Of a stretch of DNA of 64,000 nt, positions 17,085-26,058 are shown one piece after another. Under the pieces are notes generated by a model that searched no databases, was not told the DNA's origin, and was given only the letters and a program-made list of their open reading frames with translations. The stretch covers positions 8,240 through 72,239 of the forward strand of contig CAJTUV010000016.1 in assembly GCA_910579515.1 (NCBI GenBank), in the 5' to 3' direction. Source of the DNA: an uncultured Hungatella sp. Its GTDB lineage: Bacteria > Bacillota > Clostridia > Lachnospirales > Lachnospiraceae. The position numbers and the translations under genes are program-made. The first letter of the stretch is position 1. Each line of letters starts with the position of its first letter.

Positions 17085-17510
17085 GCGATACAAGAAGAAA
17101 ACGAACGTCGCAAAGGCAGGAATGTGTGGGCCTCGTCACCCCACAGTGTTCTATAAAATAAATCGTAAATGAGGGCTGCTATCCCTCAGTGCTGGAAAGC
17201 TTTTTTATAGTGAATACATAGTACCGCATGGCTACAACGTGGCTGGAAACGGCGGGCGTGACAAGCGCTCCGAAAGGATGTCAGTAATGGCAGAAAAACA
17301 TGCGGCAGGTCATAAGGGAAACCTAAGTGACACGTCTTGACAAGACAAAACCACCAATCAGCAGCGGAAATCCTAAGTCTGATATTCTCAGATATGGACG
17401 TGTTCAGAGACTGTAAACGATTTTGAGTCGGAGACGGCTTGTAAGAGACAGTCCAAACCAAGAAGGAAAACTTGCTCGTGACGGAGTAAAACCAACAGAG
17501 TGATGCTGCT
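17016..17510 (+). ncRNA. Group I intron core inside the tape measure gene
   Basis: The segment carries group I landmarks in order. AATCAGCAGC (17356-17365) matches element Q. TCCTAAGTC plus the hairpin TCTGA-TATTC-TCAGA and ATGGA match the P6 arm of the Tetrahymena intron. GTTCAGAGACTG (17402-17413) is element R and AAGAGACAGTCC (17443-17454) is element S; their GACTG/CAGTC pair forms P7. A P9-like CAAG/CTTG hairpin follows. The 5' splice site should be near 17016-17025, after the T of ...AACACTGGT or close by. The 3' site is uncertain: either soon after 17500 or, as in IStrons, after the inserted genes near 18690-18750. No homing endonuclease is present. Confidence 0.75.
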
Positions 17511-17607
17511 CTTTTGTTTCTTCATAGCACTGTCTTTAAGGCAGGAAGAAATAAAAACATGCAGGGAGTTCTCCTGGCCTTATGTGGATGAAACGGAGAA
17601 ATTGACG

Positions 17608-18281
17608 AAAAAATCAAAAGTCGCTGTTGCAGTGATTACAGTGAAACTCTTTGCTGTTTCGGCTTACACTGAAAACTCCGAATAAGGCGGTGTGGAGGGC
17701 TTTGGAGGTGTTGCTTATCTTTTTCGTGTTTTTACTGTGACAATAAGGACACCTTACACCTGTTTCGCCGTATAACTCTTTACGATTTTCCAATGGAAAT
17801 TCTGGTGTAAAGCTTGAAGGAATCGCTCTTTTTTCTCGAATAATTTCAAGCAACTCACCAGCATCTCCAAGTGTAAGGGAAGTTTTCAATCGAATCATAC
17901 CAATAGCAGAAACATGATCATCCACTTTTTCTAATAAAGCAATGGGCAGTTCTTCTTTAAAATCGTAAATGACACCGTTAATATTACATTTTGTATTGAT
18001 AAGAGGAAAACCGCAGTGGATACAAACTTCGCTTTTATCGCTTATTTCCTTTCCACATTCAGGGCAATTAATGAGGGCCATAGTTTTTTCGTTCCTTTCA
18101 TTTTGTAGTTTCCAATTACTTAAAAATTAGGGACCACCATAACGAATGAAAATCTTCTGGCAGTCCATTTGATGATGAAATAAAAAAATCAAAAGTCGCT
18201 GTTGCAGTGATTACAGTGAAACTCTTTGCTGTTTCGGCTTACACTGAAAACTCCAAATAAGGCGGTGTGGAGGGCTTTGGA
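17608..18281. repeat. 99-bp direct repeat at the 3' ends of the two zinc-ribbon genes (copies 17608-17706 and 18183-18281)
   Basis: The two copies lie 575 bp apart and differ at one base (G at 17680, A in the second copy). Each covers the stop codon and the last 29-30 codons of a zinc-ribbon gene. Identity at DNA level in the end but strong divergence in the rest points to recent gene conversion or a duplication with replaced 5' parts. Confidence 0.85.
17614..18081 (-). CDS. Zinc-ribbon protein, antisense within the tape measure locus (copy 1)
   Basis: 155 residues. The N-terminus is a classic zinc ribbon, CPECGKEI and CIHCGFPL; the middle (LPIALLEKVDDHVSAIGMIR, TLGDAGELLEIIREKRAIPS) resembles a short helical domain seen with ribosomal L7/L12-like C-terminal proteins; the C-terminus has a second ribbon CPYCHS and CNHCN. 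The last 29 residues equal those of its neighbour. The gene is on the strand opposite to the tail genes, just after the group I intron core, so it is cargo with its own promoter near 18100. Function unknown; many such proteins come from superinfection loci. Confidence 0.7.
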   Translation of the reverse strand: MALINCPECGKEISDKSEVCIHCGFPLINTKCNINGVIYDFKEELPIALLEKVDDHVSAIGMIRLKTSLTLGDAGELLEIIREKRAIPSSFTPEFPLENRKELYGETGVRCPYCHSKNTKKISNTSKALHTALFGVFSVSRNSKEFHCNHCNSDF

Positions 18282-18650
18282 AACAGTAGTTATTTTCTTC
18301 ACATTGGTTGCATGGCAGTAGGGGCATTCTACTCCAAAAGGGTTGCCTACGTCTCGGCCTTCCTGGAACGCTTTGGTTCGGGCATACATCGCCTCCCTTT
18401 CAGCGTTCCTCCGTATCAAATCCTCACCCCTACGTTTAAAGAGAGACGGATCAAATTCTGGAGACGTTTTGACAAGCTCCTCCCTAAGAAGGTTCTTTTG
18501 TTCTTTCGTCATTAAAATATCCAGGCCATTAAGCCAGTATTTTTCTGGTACGGGATATACAACCGCGTTGCAGTAATCACACTTATCATCTACAGGATAA
18601 TTTTTTATTTCAACTATTCTTCCACACCTTTTACAATAATGCAATGCCAT
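18189..18650 (-). CDS. Zinc-ribbon protein, antisense within the tape measure locus (copy 2)
   Basis: 153 residues. N-terminal ribbon CKRCGRIVEI and CDYCNAVVYP, a charged helical middle (FKRRGEDLIRRNAEREAMYA), then the C-terminal ribbon CPYCHATNVKKI and CNHCN shared with copy 1. Same orientation as copy 1, 107 bp upstream of it, with a promoter expected in 18651-18720. Its first codons overlap the upstream limit of the tape measure frame on the other strand by 12 bp. Presence of two partly identical zinc proteins inside an interrupted phage gene is odd. Confidence 0.7.
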   Translation of the reverse strand: MALHYCKRCGRIVEIKNYPVDDKCDYCNAVVYPVPEKYWLNGLDILMTKEQKNLLREELVKTSPEFDPSLFKRRGEDLIRRNAEREAMYARTKAFQEGRDVGNPFGVECPYCHATNVKKITTVSKALHTALFGVFSVSRNSKEFHCNHCNSDF

Positions 18651-21600
18651 AGTTTTTCCTCCACTTATCTTTTTAATTTATTTTATCACAATTCAGACAG
18701 AGTGTCTACAAATTACAAAACGCAAAGCACCACACTTTGCAACGTTCACAGTATGATCTTCAAAACATTTAACAGCGATATCGATAAAATAAGTTCCAAA
18801 TTGGGGATATTTGGACGTTCCTTCTATGACATTGACAATGCAATTAGTGAAAAAGTGAACACAATAAACAGAAATTTTCAAGCCACAGATGATTTAATTG
18901 CTTCCATTAAAAATTCTGGCAGCATATGGAATCGGTTATATCCAAGCAAAGAATCCACTCAGTCTCAGTTAATTGATGTGGATTTCGAATACCCCGAAAT
19001 TAATAAGTCCAATTTTGATTTTAACAAATACATAAATGATTTAAATAACATTGACAAACAAGTTAAAGCCGGAACTTCATCCTGGCAAGATTATTCTGAC
19101 GGATTGAAAGAAAGTGAACAATGGATTGCCAAATGGGGGCAGGCAACCGAAGGACAGATTCGTACCCAGGAAGACATGATAAAAGCAAATCAAGAAGCCC
19201 GTGCCTCCGCTCTCGCCCAAAACGAAGCCATAAAAAACCAAACCCTCTCCGCCAAAGCCGGCCAAGTCGCCCTCCAAGCATTGGCCACTGCAGGCAACAT
19301 GATTGCCATGTGGGCTATCAGTGCGGTCATCCAGCAGGTTGTCTCTGCCATTGACCAATACATTCATCGGGTGGAGATTGCCAATGAGACCATGCAGGCC
19401 GCCGTATCCCAATACCAATCTGCCAAGTCAGGTCTGGAACAAATCAATTCCGAATTGAAGGAACAGGGCAGCCGAATGGACGAACTCCGCTCCAAGGGCA
19501 GCCTCTCCTACACAGAAGAAGACGAACTGGCACGCCTCCAGGACATCACAAACGAACTTCTGATTCAGAAAGAGCTTCAGGAAAAACGCACAGAAAGAGC
19601 CTCCGAAGAAGCCGCCTATTCTGCCTCTGAAGCCTTTCGCACACAGTACGGCGACGTAACCAGAGCCAATCTGCAGGGATTACAGGCTTCTATTGAGGCT
19701 GGCGCAGCATTTATCACTCCGGCCAACGACCAGGACATTGTCGGTGCTCTGGCCACTTATTTGAACAGCCAAAAACTATTAGCCGAAGCTGAGAATCATT
19801 ACCGAGAGGCTCTAAGCAGCGGCCAGGACACCACCTGGGCAGAAAGCTCCCTTCAGTCCTACAAAGACATGTCAGAAGAATCCAGAAAGATCTTAGACCA
19901 GGCTATTGACGACATCTTTGAAAAAAATCTCATCATGGAAGAAGAATACCACAAAACTGTTGAAAAACTCAGCCTCTCTGGAGAAACCAGCCTCACCTCT
20001 TCGGAAAAAGACTTGCTAAAATCTTATGAAGATTCTATCTCCGCTCTCAAAATGATCTATGAGTACACAGACAAAAGCGGATGGAACAAAATCGAATTTT
20101 CTAATCTCTTCAACACAAAAGAGACCCAAAAGATCAAAGAAGAACTCATTGCCATGGCAAAAGCCGGAGAACTGACCCCTGAGACAATCGGAGGTTTCCA
20201 AAATCTGAACAATGCCCTTCAGGATGCAGATCTCCTTCTGGAAAACAATGTGACAAAGGCCCAGGCACTCTGCGATTACATCTATTCCGCTTTCACAGCC
20301 TCAAAGGAATCAGCCGACGCTTATGTTCCCTTTGACATTGCCGCTTACAAAGAGGAGATTGATACGGTCCAGTCTTCTGTCTCCACCCTCCGCTCCGCCC
20401 TGGAGGCTTTAAACTCAGGCAGTTTAAACAGCACCCAGGTCACAGACCTTTTACAACAGTTTCCATCTCTTGCACCCTATATAGACCTGACTGCCAAAGG
20501 ATTTGGAAATCTGTCTGAAGGATTAAGAACGCTCATAGAACAACAGCCCTCCTCATTGATAAACAGTCTGGAAACTTTGAAGGGTTCCTTACAGACGGAT
20601 CCAGAGCGCAAACAGGTAGAACTGCTCATTGATTCTCTAAAACACCTGTCCTCCTATGGCAACAGCGGAATGGAAGCCTATGCACAGGCAATGGGCCACA
20701 CCTGGACAGATACCCAGAATGTCATAGAAGGCGTAGCGGCTCAGTTTGAACGTCTGGCAAAAGTACAGGAGGCTGTGTCGGAAGGTCTGACCATGACAAC
20801 AGCCTCCGCTGCAGAGCTTGCCAAAATTTATCCGGAAATTCTCACAAACGCCACAGTTTCCGCCGATGGACAAATCACCTTAAACGAGGAAGTAGTAAAG
20901 CAGATCCTGGAAGGCGACCAGTCGGCCGTCCAGGCGCAGATTAACAGGCTAAACGCCGATAAAGCGGTTCTGGAAGCAAAAAAAAGTTTTGCAGAAGCAC
21001 AATTAGAAATCTTAAAACAGGTCGGCGAAGAGGAAGGAAAGATTTCAAAAGAGGAAGCCCAGTCCCAGCTTGAAACGGCCAATCAAAAGGTACAGGCGCT
21101 CATTGAACTGGGATTAGAAGAAGACAAGGCCTATGCTGCTGTAGCTGCAAGCATGGCTGGAAATATGGCGGAGTACAACCGCATTGTGGGAATCGTCGGT
21201 TCCGATTCTTCCCAGACAATGATTAACGCCTCTGAGGATATGGCACAGTCCTCCAGTGAAAACAGCACAAAGGCACAGGAGTCCTATCTCAATCTTCAAA
21301 ACGTAATCTGGAATGTAGCCGATGCAGTCAAAGGAATGTCAAAGGGTATACGTGCTGGAAGCAATAAACTTTTAGGGGGAGCCGGCTCTGCCAATGTGAC
21401 AAAAGGAATACACAATATCGTAGCCTCCGTCAAAACTGCGTCACTAAAAAATGACGCCAATGCCACATCTGCTGCCGGAAAGTCTGGTATACCACCCTCT
21501 TTAAAATTCAACAAACAGTATGCAGATTATCAGAAAAAAGAACTCCTTCTGGAAGATTTTCAGTCACAGTTAGAGACGGATATTAAAGGGTATGCAGACG

Positions 21601-24600
21601 CTATTTCCAATATTGACACCCAGATTGATCTGCTAAAAAATCTTCAGTCAACCTTTACAGACACTGCCAATTCCCAAAAGGGAGGCATCGGCGGCCATCA
21701 GTATAGCGAAGCACAAAAATCACACTCCGAAAAATCCGAACTGTCAAACCCTTCTGGACCATCCGCCGCTTCCTCCACCTCAAATTCCAGCGAGGAAATC
21801 GACTGGATGGAACGGAAAAACGAACTCCTCCAAAACCAGCGCGACCTCCAGCAGGCTATCGTAAACGACGAAGCCGCCTCCTATGAGGAACGCATAAGCG
21901 CCATCTACAATCTCATCGAATGGGACAAAGAGCGAGCGATTAATGCCAAACAGTCCGCAGCCTGGTACAGACAAGCCTGGGAAGACTCTGTCAAAAGCTT
22001 ACAGCCGGAAGATATCGCCAAAATTCAGAACGGCGGCATCTCTATGGACACCTACGAAGGCGCCTATGCAGACAAGATCAAAGAAGCCATAGACCTTCAC
22101 GACAAGATGAACGACTTAAAAGAGAAAGCCTCCCAAATCGAAGACGAAGCCTCCGGCCACTTAAAAGAGCAGCTGAGACTTCAAAATGAGCTCATCCAGG
22201 CCAGACAGGAAGAAATCAATCACAACATGGAGATGGTCAAGGCCAGGATGGAACTGATAGAAGTCAGAGGCGGCGTCCGAAATGAAGGCATGTACCGCAG
22301 GCAGATCGCCTTGTCAAAAGAACTGGCCTTTTCCTACGAAGACCAGATAGAAGCTTTAAGAGAGCAGATGAACCAGGCAGAAGAAGGCTCTGGAGAATAC
22401 TACTCCCTCTTAGCCTCTGTCAACAACTGCGAAAGAGCTCTTTTAGACTGCCAGAAACAGCAGGACGAATGGAATGAAGCCATAAAACGCCTTCCCGCAG
22501 AGCGGATTCAGAGCTACCTAGACGAACTCGCCTATATCAAACAGGATTTGCAAAACTTCTCAGACCAGCGGGCCGCCATGGGAATCTCCACCACCAAAGA
22601 ACAGTATCAGCAGTTCATCGACATTTCCGAAGAACAGATTACAAAGCTTCTAAAACAGCAGGAAAAACTGAAAAGTCTTCTGGGAAATTATTCCTACGGC
22701 TCTGAGAAATTCAACAGCCTTTCTGGAGAGATTCAGAACATTGACAACCAGATCTCCGATCTCATTCAAAAACAATTCGAATACAACCAAGCCATGCTTC
22801 AGATTCCGGTAGAAAAGGCACAAGGCGTTCTGGACGCCTTAGACCAGGCACGAGTCGATTTGGATAATTACATGGCAGAACAGAAGGCCCTTGGGAAAAC
22901 GTCTGACATTGACCAGTACCGCCAGCTCCACACACTTGCCGCCGAGAGGCTAAAGGCATTGTCAAACCAGAAAGCTCTTCTTACAAGCCTTCTTTTTGTG
23001 TATGACAAAAACTCCGAGACCTACCAGGATACAGTGTCCCAGATACAGAACGTGGAGGACGCCATTTCCCAGACAGTTCAGGAACAGCACAAATGGAATG
23101 AGGAAATTCTCAATCTCCCTGTCGATCGGCTTTCAGAAGCAAACCAGGCACTGTCATCGTATTCTGGCGCCCTGGGAGAAACCTTAAACAGCTATGACAA
23201 GGCTGCTTCTGCTGTAAGCGGAATCCTGAACCGCCAGGTAACCGCAATAAATGACTTAAAAGAAACAGCCGGACAGGACTACGAGGCCAGGCTTACCCCC
23301 CTGAAAGAACAGCTAGACCTGTTAAAAAAGACCAATGAACAAAAACAGATTCAAAATGCCTTAGAGCAGGCAGCCTATAACCAGGCCAGGGCAGAGAGCC
23401 AGAAAACCATCCAGGTGATACGGGATGGAGAAATCCATTATGAAGCCGACATGGAGGCAGTCCGGGCTGCCAATGCAGAAATGGCAGACAGCCAGTACAA
23501 TAAAATCGTGTATGATCTGGAAGCCCAGATGGAAGCTCTGGAAGAAGAGCGGGAAAAACTCCTTGGCGAATATGACAGGGAAATTGAAAAGCTGGAGGCT
23601 GTCAAAAACAAATGGTCAGAAATCACAGACCAGATTCAGCTTGCCATTGACATTCAACAGGCAGAACAGGTTCTGGGAAAGGGATTTGAAGACCAGATTC
23701 TTTCCGGCTCCGACGAAAAACTGTACGAAACGTTTAAACAGCTCTACGAAACCGCTTCAGATCAGAAACAGAACGCAGACGAAGCCATTTCCTCCAACGA
23801 GCGGGCCGCCAGCATGATGGAGGAGATTGTTAAACGATACCGGCTGGGCCAGCTGTCCTATGAGGAAGCTGTTCAGAAAACCGCTGCCCTCTCTCTGGCC
23901 ATGAAGGACGGATATACCTCTTTTGAATATCTTGACGAGCTCAAGTCCATGGGTATTGGGAAAGAGTTTGACGGCGCGGCTGAGGCAGACCGCCTTCTTA
24001 AATATCTGGAAGTGGTAAAGAATCAGGAACAAGCCGTCTCTGGTTATGGCTCAACCTGGAAGGAAGTGACAGCCAGCGTGACCGAGCAGGCCCGTGCCTT
24101 AAAAGAAGCAGTTGTCTCCTTAAACACGTTCCAAAGCTATCTCACCGCCTTCCAGAAAAACGCAGACGCCATTACGAAACACACCTTTACCTGGGAACAG
24201 ATGCAAAAAAGCGTGTCAGATCAAATAAAGGCATTGCAAAAAGCGGCCGAGGAACTGGGGAGGCAAGATGCCATTAACCGGGGAGACAAGATTGTCTATG
24301 AGGGTAAAGGCGCCAGAGGATACGAGGAAGAAGACGTCCGGCATATCGCCGAGAATTACCAAAGATTAAGGCCCGACGAGATGCCTGTCCTGGCTAAGGA
24401 AGGAGAGGCGGTGATTACGCCCCAGCAGTGGCAGACGGCAGTAAAGAACTTTGAAACAGCCATATCAGAACACCCGATTGTTCATACTCCGTCTCCATCC
24501 ATAACCCTTCCTAACAGAGTGGTAGAAAAAAACGTGAACGTTCAGTTTGGAGACATTGTCTTACCAAACGCAACCAATCCAGATTCCTTTGTAAAGGCCC

Positions 24601-24659
24601 TGGATTCTACCTTTGAGTCTTCCATGCGCCAGAACTTCAGCAAGGTGTTCAGCTCGTAA
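18639..24659 (+). CDS. Tail tape measure protein, 3' exon
   Basis: The open frame runs 2006 codons from 18639, but the first 25-35 codons lie in non-phage sequence and there is no ribosome site; the true exon should begin between about 18690 and 18760 and be joined to the exon ending near 17020. After ISSKLGIFGRSF come long coiled-coil stretches, a hydrophobic helix pair (ALATAGNMIAMWAISAVIQQ) for membrane insertion, a Ser-rich linker near 1050, and three tandem 104-residue repeats. The end has MPVLAKEGEAVITPQQWQT, typical for tape measure C-termini. About 1.5 angstrom per residue would give a tail of some 350 nm. No lytic transglycosylase or peptidase domain was recognised. Confidence 0.8.
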   Translation: MQCHSFSSTYLFNLFYHNSDRVSTNYKTQSTTLCNVHSMIFKTFNSDIDKISSKLGIFGRSFYDIDNAISEKVNTINRNFQATDDLIASIKNSGSIWNRLYPSKESTQSQLIDVDFEYPEINKSNFDFNKYINDLNNIDKQVKAGTSSWQDYSDGLKESEQWIAKWGQATEGQIRTQEDMIKANQEARASALAQNEAIKNQTLSAKAGQVALQALATAGNMIAMWAISAVIQQVVSAIDQYIHRVEIANETMQAAVSQYQSAKSGLEQINSELKEQGSRMDELRSKGSLSYTEEDELARLQDITNELLIQKELQEKRTERASEEAAYSASEAFRTQYGDVTRANLQGLQASIEAGAAFITPANDQDIVGALATYLNSQKLLAEAENHYREALSSGQDTTWAESSLQSYKDMSEESRKILDQAIDDIFEKNLIMEEEYHKTVEKLSLSGETSLTSSEKDLLKSYEDSISALKMIYEYTDKSGWNKIEFSNLFNTKETQKIKEELIAMAKAGELTPETIGGFQNLNNALQDADLLLENNVTKAQALCDYIYSAFTASKESADAYVPFDIAAYKEEIDTVQSSVSTLRSALEALNSGSLNSTQVTDLLQQFPSLAPYIDLTAKGFGNLSEGLRTLIEQQPSSLINSLETLKGSLQTDPERKQVELLIDSLKHLSSYGNSGMEAYAQAMGHTWTDTQNVIEGVAAQFERLAKVQEAVSEGLTMTTASAAELAKIYPEILTNATVSADGQITLNEEVVKQILEGDQSAVQAQINRLNADKAVLEAKKSFAEAQLEILKQVGEEEGKISKEEAQSQLETANQKVQALIELGLEEDKAYAAVAASMAGNMAEYNRIVGIVGSDSSQTMINASEDMAQSSSENSTKAQESYLNLQNVIWNVADAVKGMSKGIRAGSNKLLGGAGSANVTKGIHNIVASVKTASLKNDANATSAAGKSGIPPSLKFNKQYADYQKKELLLEDFQSQLETDIKGYADAISNIDTQIDLLKNLQSTFTDTANSQKGGIGGHQYSEAQKSHSEKSELSNPSGPSAASSTSNSSEEIDWMERKNELLQNQRDLQQAIVNDEAASYEERISAIYNLIEWDKERAINAKQSAAWYRQAWEDSVKSLQPEDIAKIQNGGISMDTYEGAYADKIKEAIDLHDKMNDLKEKASQIEDEASGHLKEQLRLQNELIQARQEEINHNMEMVKARMELIEVRGGVRNEGMYRRQIALSKELAFSYEDQIEALREQMNQAEEGSGEYYSLLASVNNCERALLDCQKQQDEWNEAIKRLPAERIQSYLDELAYIKQDLQNFSDQRAAMGISTTKEQYQQFIDISEEQITKLLKQQEKLKSLLGNYSYGSEKFNSLSGEIQNIDNQISDLIQKQFEYNQAMLQIPVEKAQGVLDALDQARVDLDNYMAEQKALGKTSDIDQYRQLHTLAAERLKALSNQKALLTSLLFVYDKNSETYQDTVSQIQNVEDAISQTVQEQHKWNEEILNLPVDRLSEANQALSSYSGALGETLNSYDKAASAVSGILNRQVTAINDLKETAGQDYEARLTPLKEQLDLLKKTNEQKQIQNALEQAAYNQARAESQKTIQVIRDGEIHYEADMEAVRAANAEMADSQYNKIVYDLEAQMEALEEEREKLLGEYDREIEKLEAVKNKWSEITDQIQLAIDIQQAEQVLGKGFEDQILSGSDEKLYETFKQLYETASDQKQNADEAISSNERAASMMEEIVKRYRLGQLSYEEAVQKTAALSLAMKDGYTSFEYLDELKSMGIGKEFDGAAEADRLLKYLEVVKNQEQAVSGYGSTWKEVTASVTEQARALKEAVVSLNTFQSYLTAFQKNADAITKHTFTWEQMQKSVSDQIKALQKAAEELGRQDAINRGDKIVYEGKGARGYEEEDVRHIAENYQRLRPDEMPVLAKEGEAVITPQQWQTAVKNFETAISEHPIVHTPSPSITLPNRVVEKNVNVQFGDIVLPNATNPDSFVKALDSTFESSMRQNFSKVFSS
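22278..23240 (+). repeat. Tandem 312-bp (104-residue) repeats in the tape measure gene
   Basis: Equivalent points WNEAIKRLPAERIQ (22467), YNQAMLQIPVEKAQ (22779) and WNEEILNLPVDRLS (23091) are exactly 312 bp apart, and a partial unit precedes the first. Each unit has the order (W/Y)N-x-P...DL-N-Q--A-G-----QY...LL-------S--------Q----I--------Q. Copies are divergent, so the duplication is old. Confidence 0.8.
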
Positions 24660-24689
24660 CTTAAAAGCAACCAGAAAGGAAAGAGTTTT

Positions 24690-24959
24690 ATGAAAACCCA
24701 AGATACCATCAACAAAATGACCCAAACCATTCTTGAATCTGTAAAGGGTGCTCTAAGGGCAGGGAAGTTTGATAAAACCTTCAAGGCTAAGGTTACTGCC
24801 TTAGCCGGGGAAGGCAGCGTAAACGTCTTATATTGCAGCTGTCTTTATACGGCTTCCTCTTCCATTCCATGTAAAGAAGGCGATTACGTCTGGGTGTGCG
24901 CCCCCTGCAACAACTGGCAGGAATTGTTTGTATTAGGTAAAACAAAACCAGAAAAATAA
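24690..24959 (+). CDS. Small tail protein of unknown function
   Basis: 89 residues, ATG after GGAAAGAG. The N-terminus is amphipathic (INKMTQTILESVKGALRAGK); the rest is beta-rich and reads like a small OB or SH3 barrel (GDYVWVCAPCNNWQELFVLG), similar in size to the DUF2577/XkdS-type proteins found between tape measure and hub genes. The slot between tape measure and distal tail genes supports a tail-tip role. Confidence 0.55.
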   Translation: MKTQDTINKMTQTILESVKGALRAGKFDKTFKAKVTALAGEGSVNVLYCSCLYTASSSIPCKEGDYVWVCAPCNNWQELFVLGKTKPEK

Positions 24960-24975
24960 GGAGGTGAGAAAGCCC

Positions 24976-26058
24976 TTGCAAGCAGTTATCTATAAAATAT
25001 TGCCCTTTGACGCCATGACAGGAACCACCATAAAGTTTTCCTGGAATGGCAACCAGGCGTTTAAAAATCACTGTGTCATTCGCAATAATGAGACTAATGA
25101 AATTGTGTATGACCAAACCACAGATTCCTTTAAACTGGAACACAAAATTGATCTTGAAAAAGCACAGCTTGTGAATGGAAAGCGATATCATGCGTTTATC
25201 ACAGTGCTTGACAAAGACGGAAAGGAATCCGACTCTCAGCCCTTAGGTGAACCGTTCCTCTGTTTAAAAACACCAGTGTTTCGATTTACCAATCTTGTAA
25301 AAAATCAGTCTATCTCCTCTTCTTCCTATGAGTTCTCTTTGGAATATACTCAGGAAAACGGAGAACTGCTGGACTCCTGGTCCATCTCTGTGTACACCAA
25401 AAATCATACCCTGCTGTCCACTTCCGGAGTAAAATACGACACTGCCAAACTAAAACACGTCATTTCCGGCTTCACCAACAAAAACGAATATCTGGTGCAG
25501 GCTGTGGGCACAACCGTAAACGGATGTTCTTTAGACACGGGAGACATTCCGATCTCCGTAACCTACAGCGTCAGCAGCATTTTCTCTATACTGGAGCCCA
25601 CAAACTTAAGAGACGTCGGGGCAATCCAAATCAAATCGAACATTGTCTCCTCAGAAGGCCACCTAGAAAAAGAACCCGGCATTTACATTGACAATGAATA
25701 TCTGGATTTGAGAGACAATACCCTGACTTACAGCGAAGGCTTTCTGTTTGACAAAGATTTTTCTTTGGTCCTTCGTTTTTACGGATTAGGGCCCAACCAA
25801 CAGATTTTAAACATGCAGGATGAGGCAGGATATTTAAAAGCCATTGTTACCCACAGAATCATCAAAAATCAGGACAGAGAATTTGTCTCGCTGTTTGAGT
25901 TAAGGGTTACAAGCTCTTGGTATTCATCTGTCTTTTATAGTAATCCTCTGCCCCTTTTGTCCCTTACCGATGAAGTCGGACTTTGTATTATCCGGCAGAA
26001 CAATTTGTACCAGATAGAAACCGCAAAATTAACAGGAGGTGAGTCATTATGTTTTTAG
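24976..26058 (+). CDS. Tail-tip protein with fibronectin-like domains
   Basis: 360 residues from TTG at 24976, which is 8 bp after the SD AAGGAGGTGA; the frame is open from GTG at 24964 but that codon lies within the SD. The first 200 residues show repeated Ig/FN3 features (KFSWNGNQAFKNHCVIRNNE, GKRYHAFITVLDKDGKESDS, NEYLVQAVGTTVNG), the rest a jelly-roll-like beta domain (FDKDFSLVLRFYGLGPNQQI). It overlaps the next gene by 10 bp. A structural protein of the distal tail is the best reading. Confidence 0.6.
   Translation: MQAVIYKILPFDAMTGTTIKFSWNGNQAFKNHCVIRNNETNEIVYDQTTDSFKLEHKIDLEKAQLVNGKRYHAFITVLDKDGKESDSQPLGEPFLCLKTPVFRFTNLVKNQSISSSSYEFSLEYTQENGELLDSWSISVYTKNHTLLSTSGVKYDTAKLKHVISGFTNKNEYLVQAVGTTVNGCSLDTGDIPISVTYSVSSIFSILEPTNLRDVGAIQIKSNIVSSEGHLEKEPGIYIDNEYLDLRDNTLTYSEGFLFDKDFSLVLRFYGLGPNQQILNMQDEAGYLKAIVTHRIIKNQDREFVSLFELRVTSSWYSSVFYSNPLPLLSLTDEVGLCIIRQNNLYQIETAKLTGGESLCF

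Noticed and set aside
17016..17510. Group II intron or reverse-transcriptase element
   Set aside because: No GUGYG-type 5' end, no domain V pattern and no reverse transcriptase; the R and S elements and the P7 pairing fit group I.
17500..17685. Open frame of 61 codons on the plus strand after the intron core
   Set aside because: No ribosome site; it overlaps the antisense zinc-ribbon gene and shows no family pattern. Its first part could belong to the 3' exon but the frame hits no phage-like sequence.
18639..18715. Start of the second tape measure part as an independent gene
   Set aside because: The ATG at 18639 lies within the zinc-ribbon start region, has no SD, and the first codons do not look like tail protein; splicing is a better explanation.
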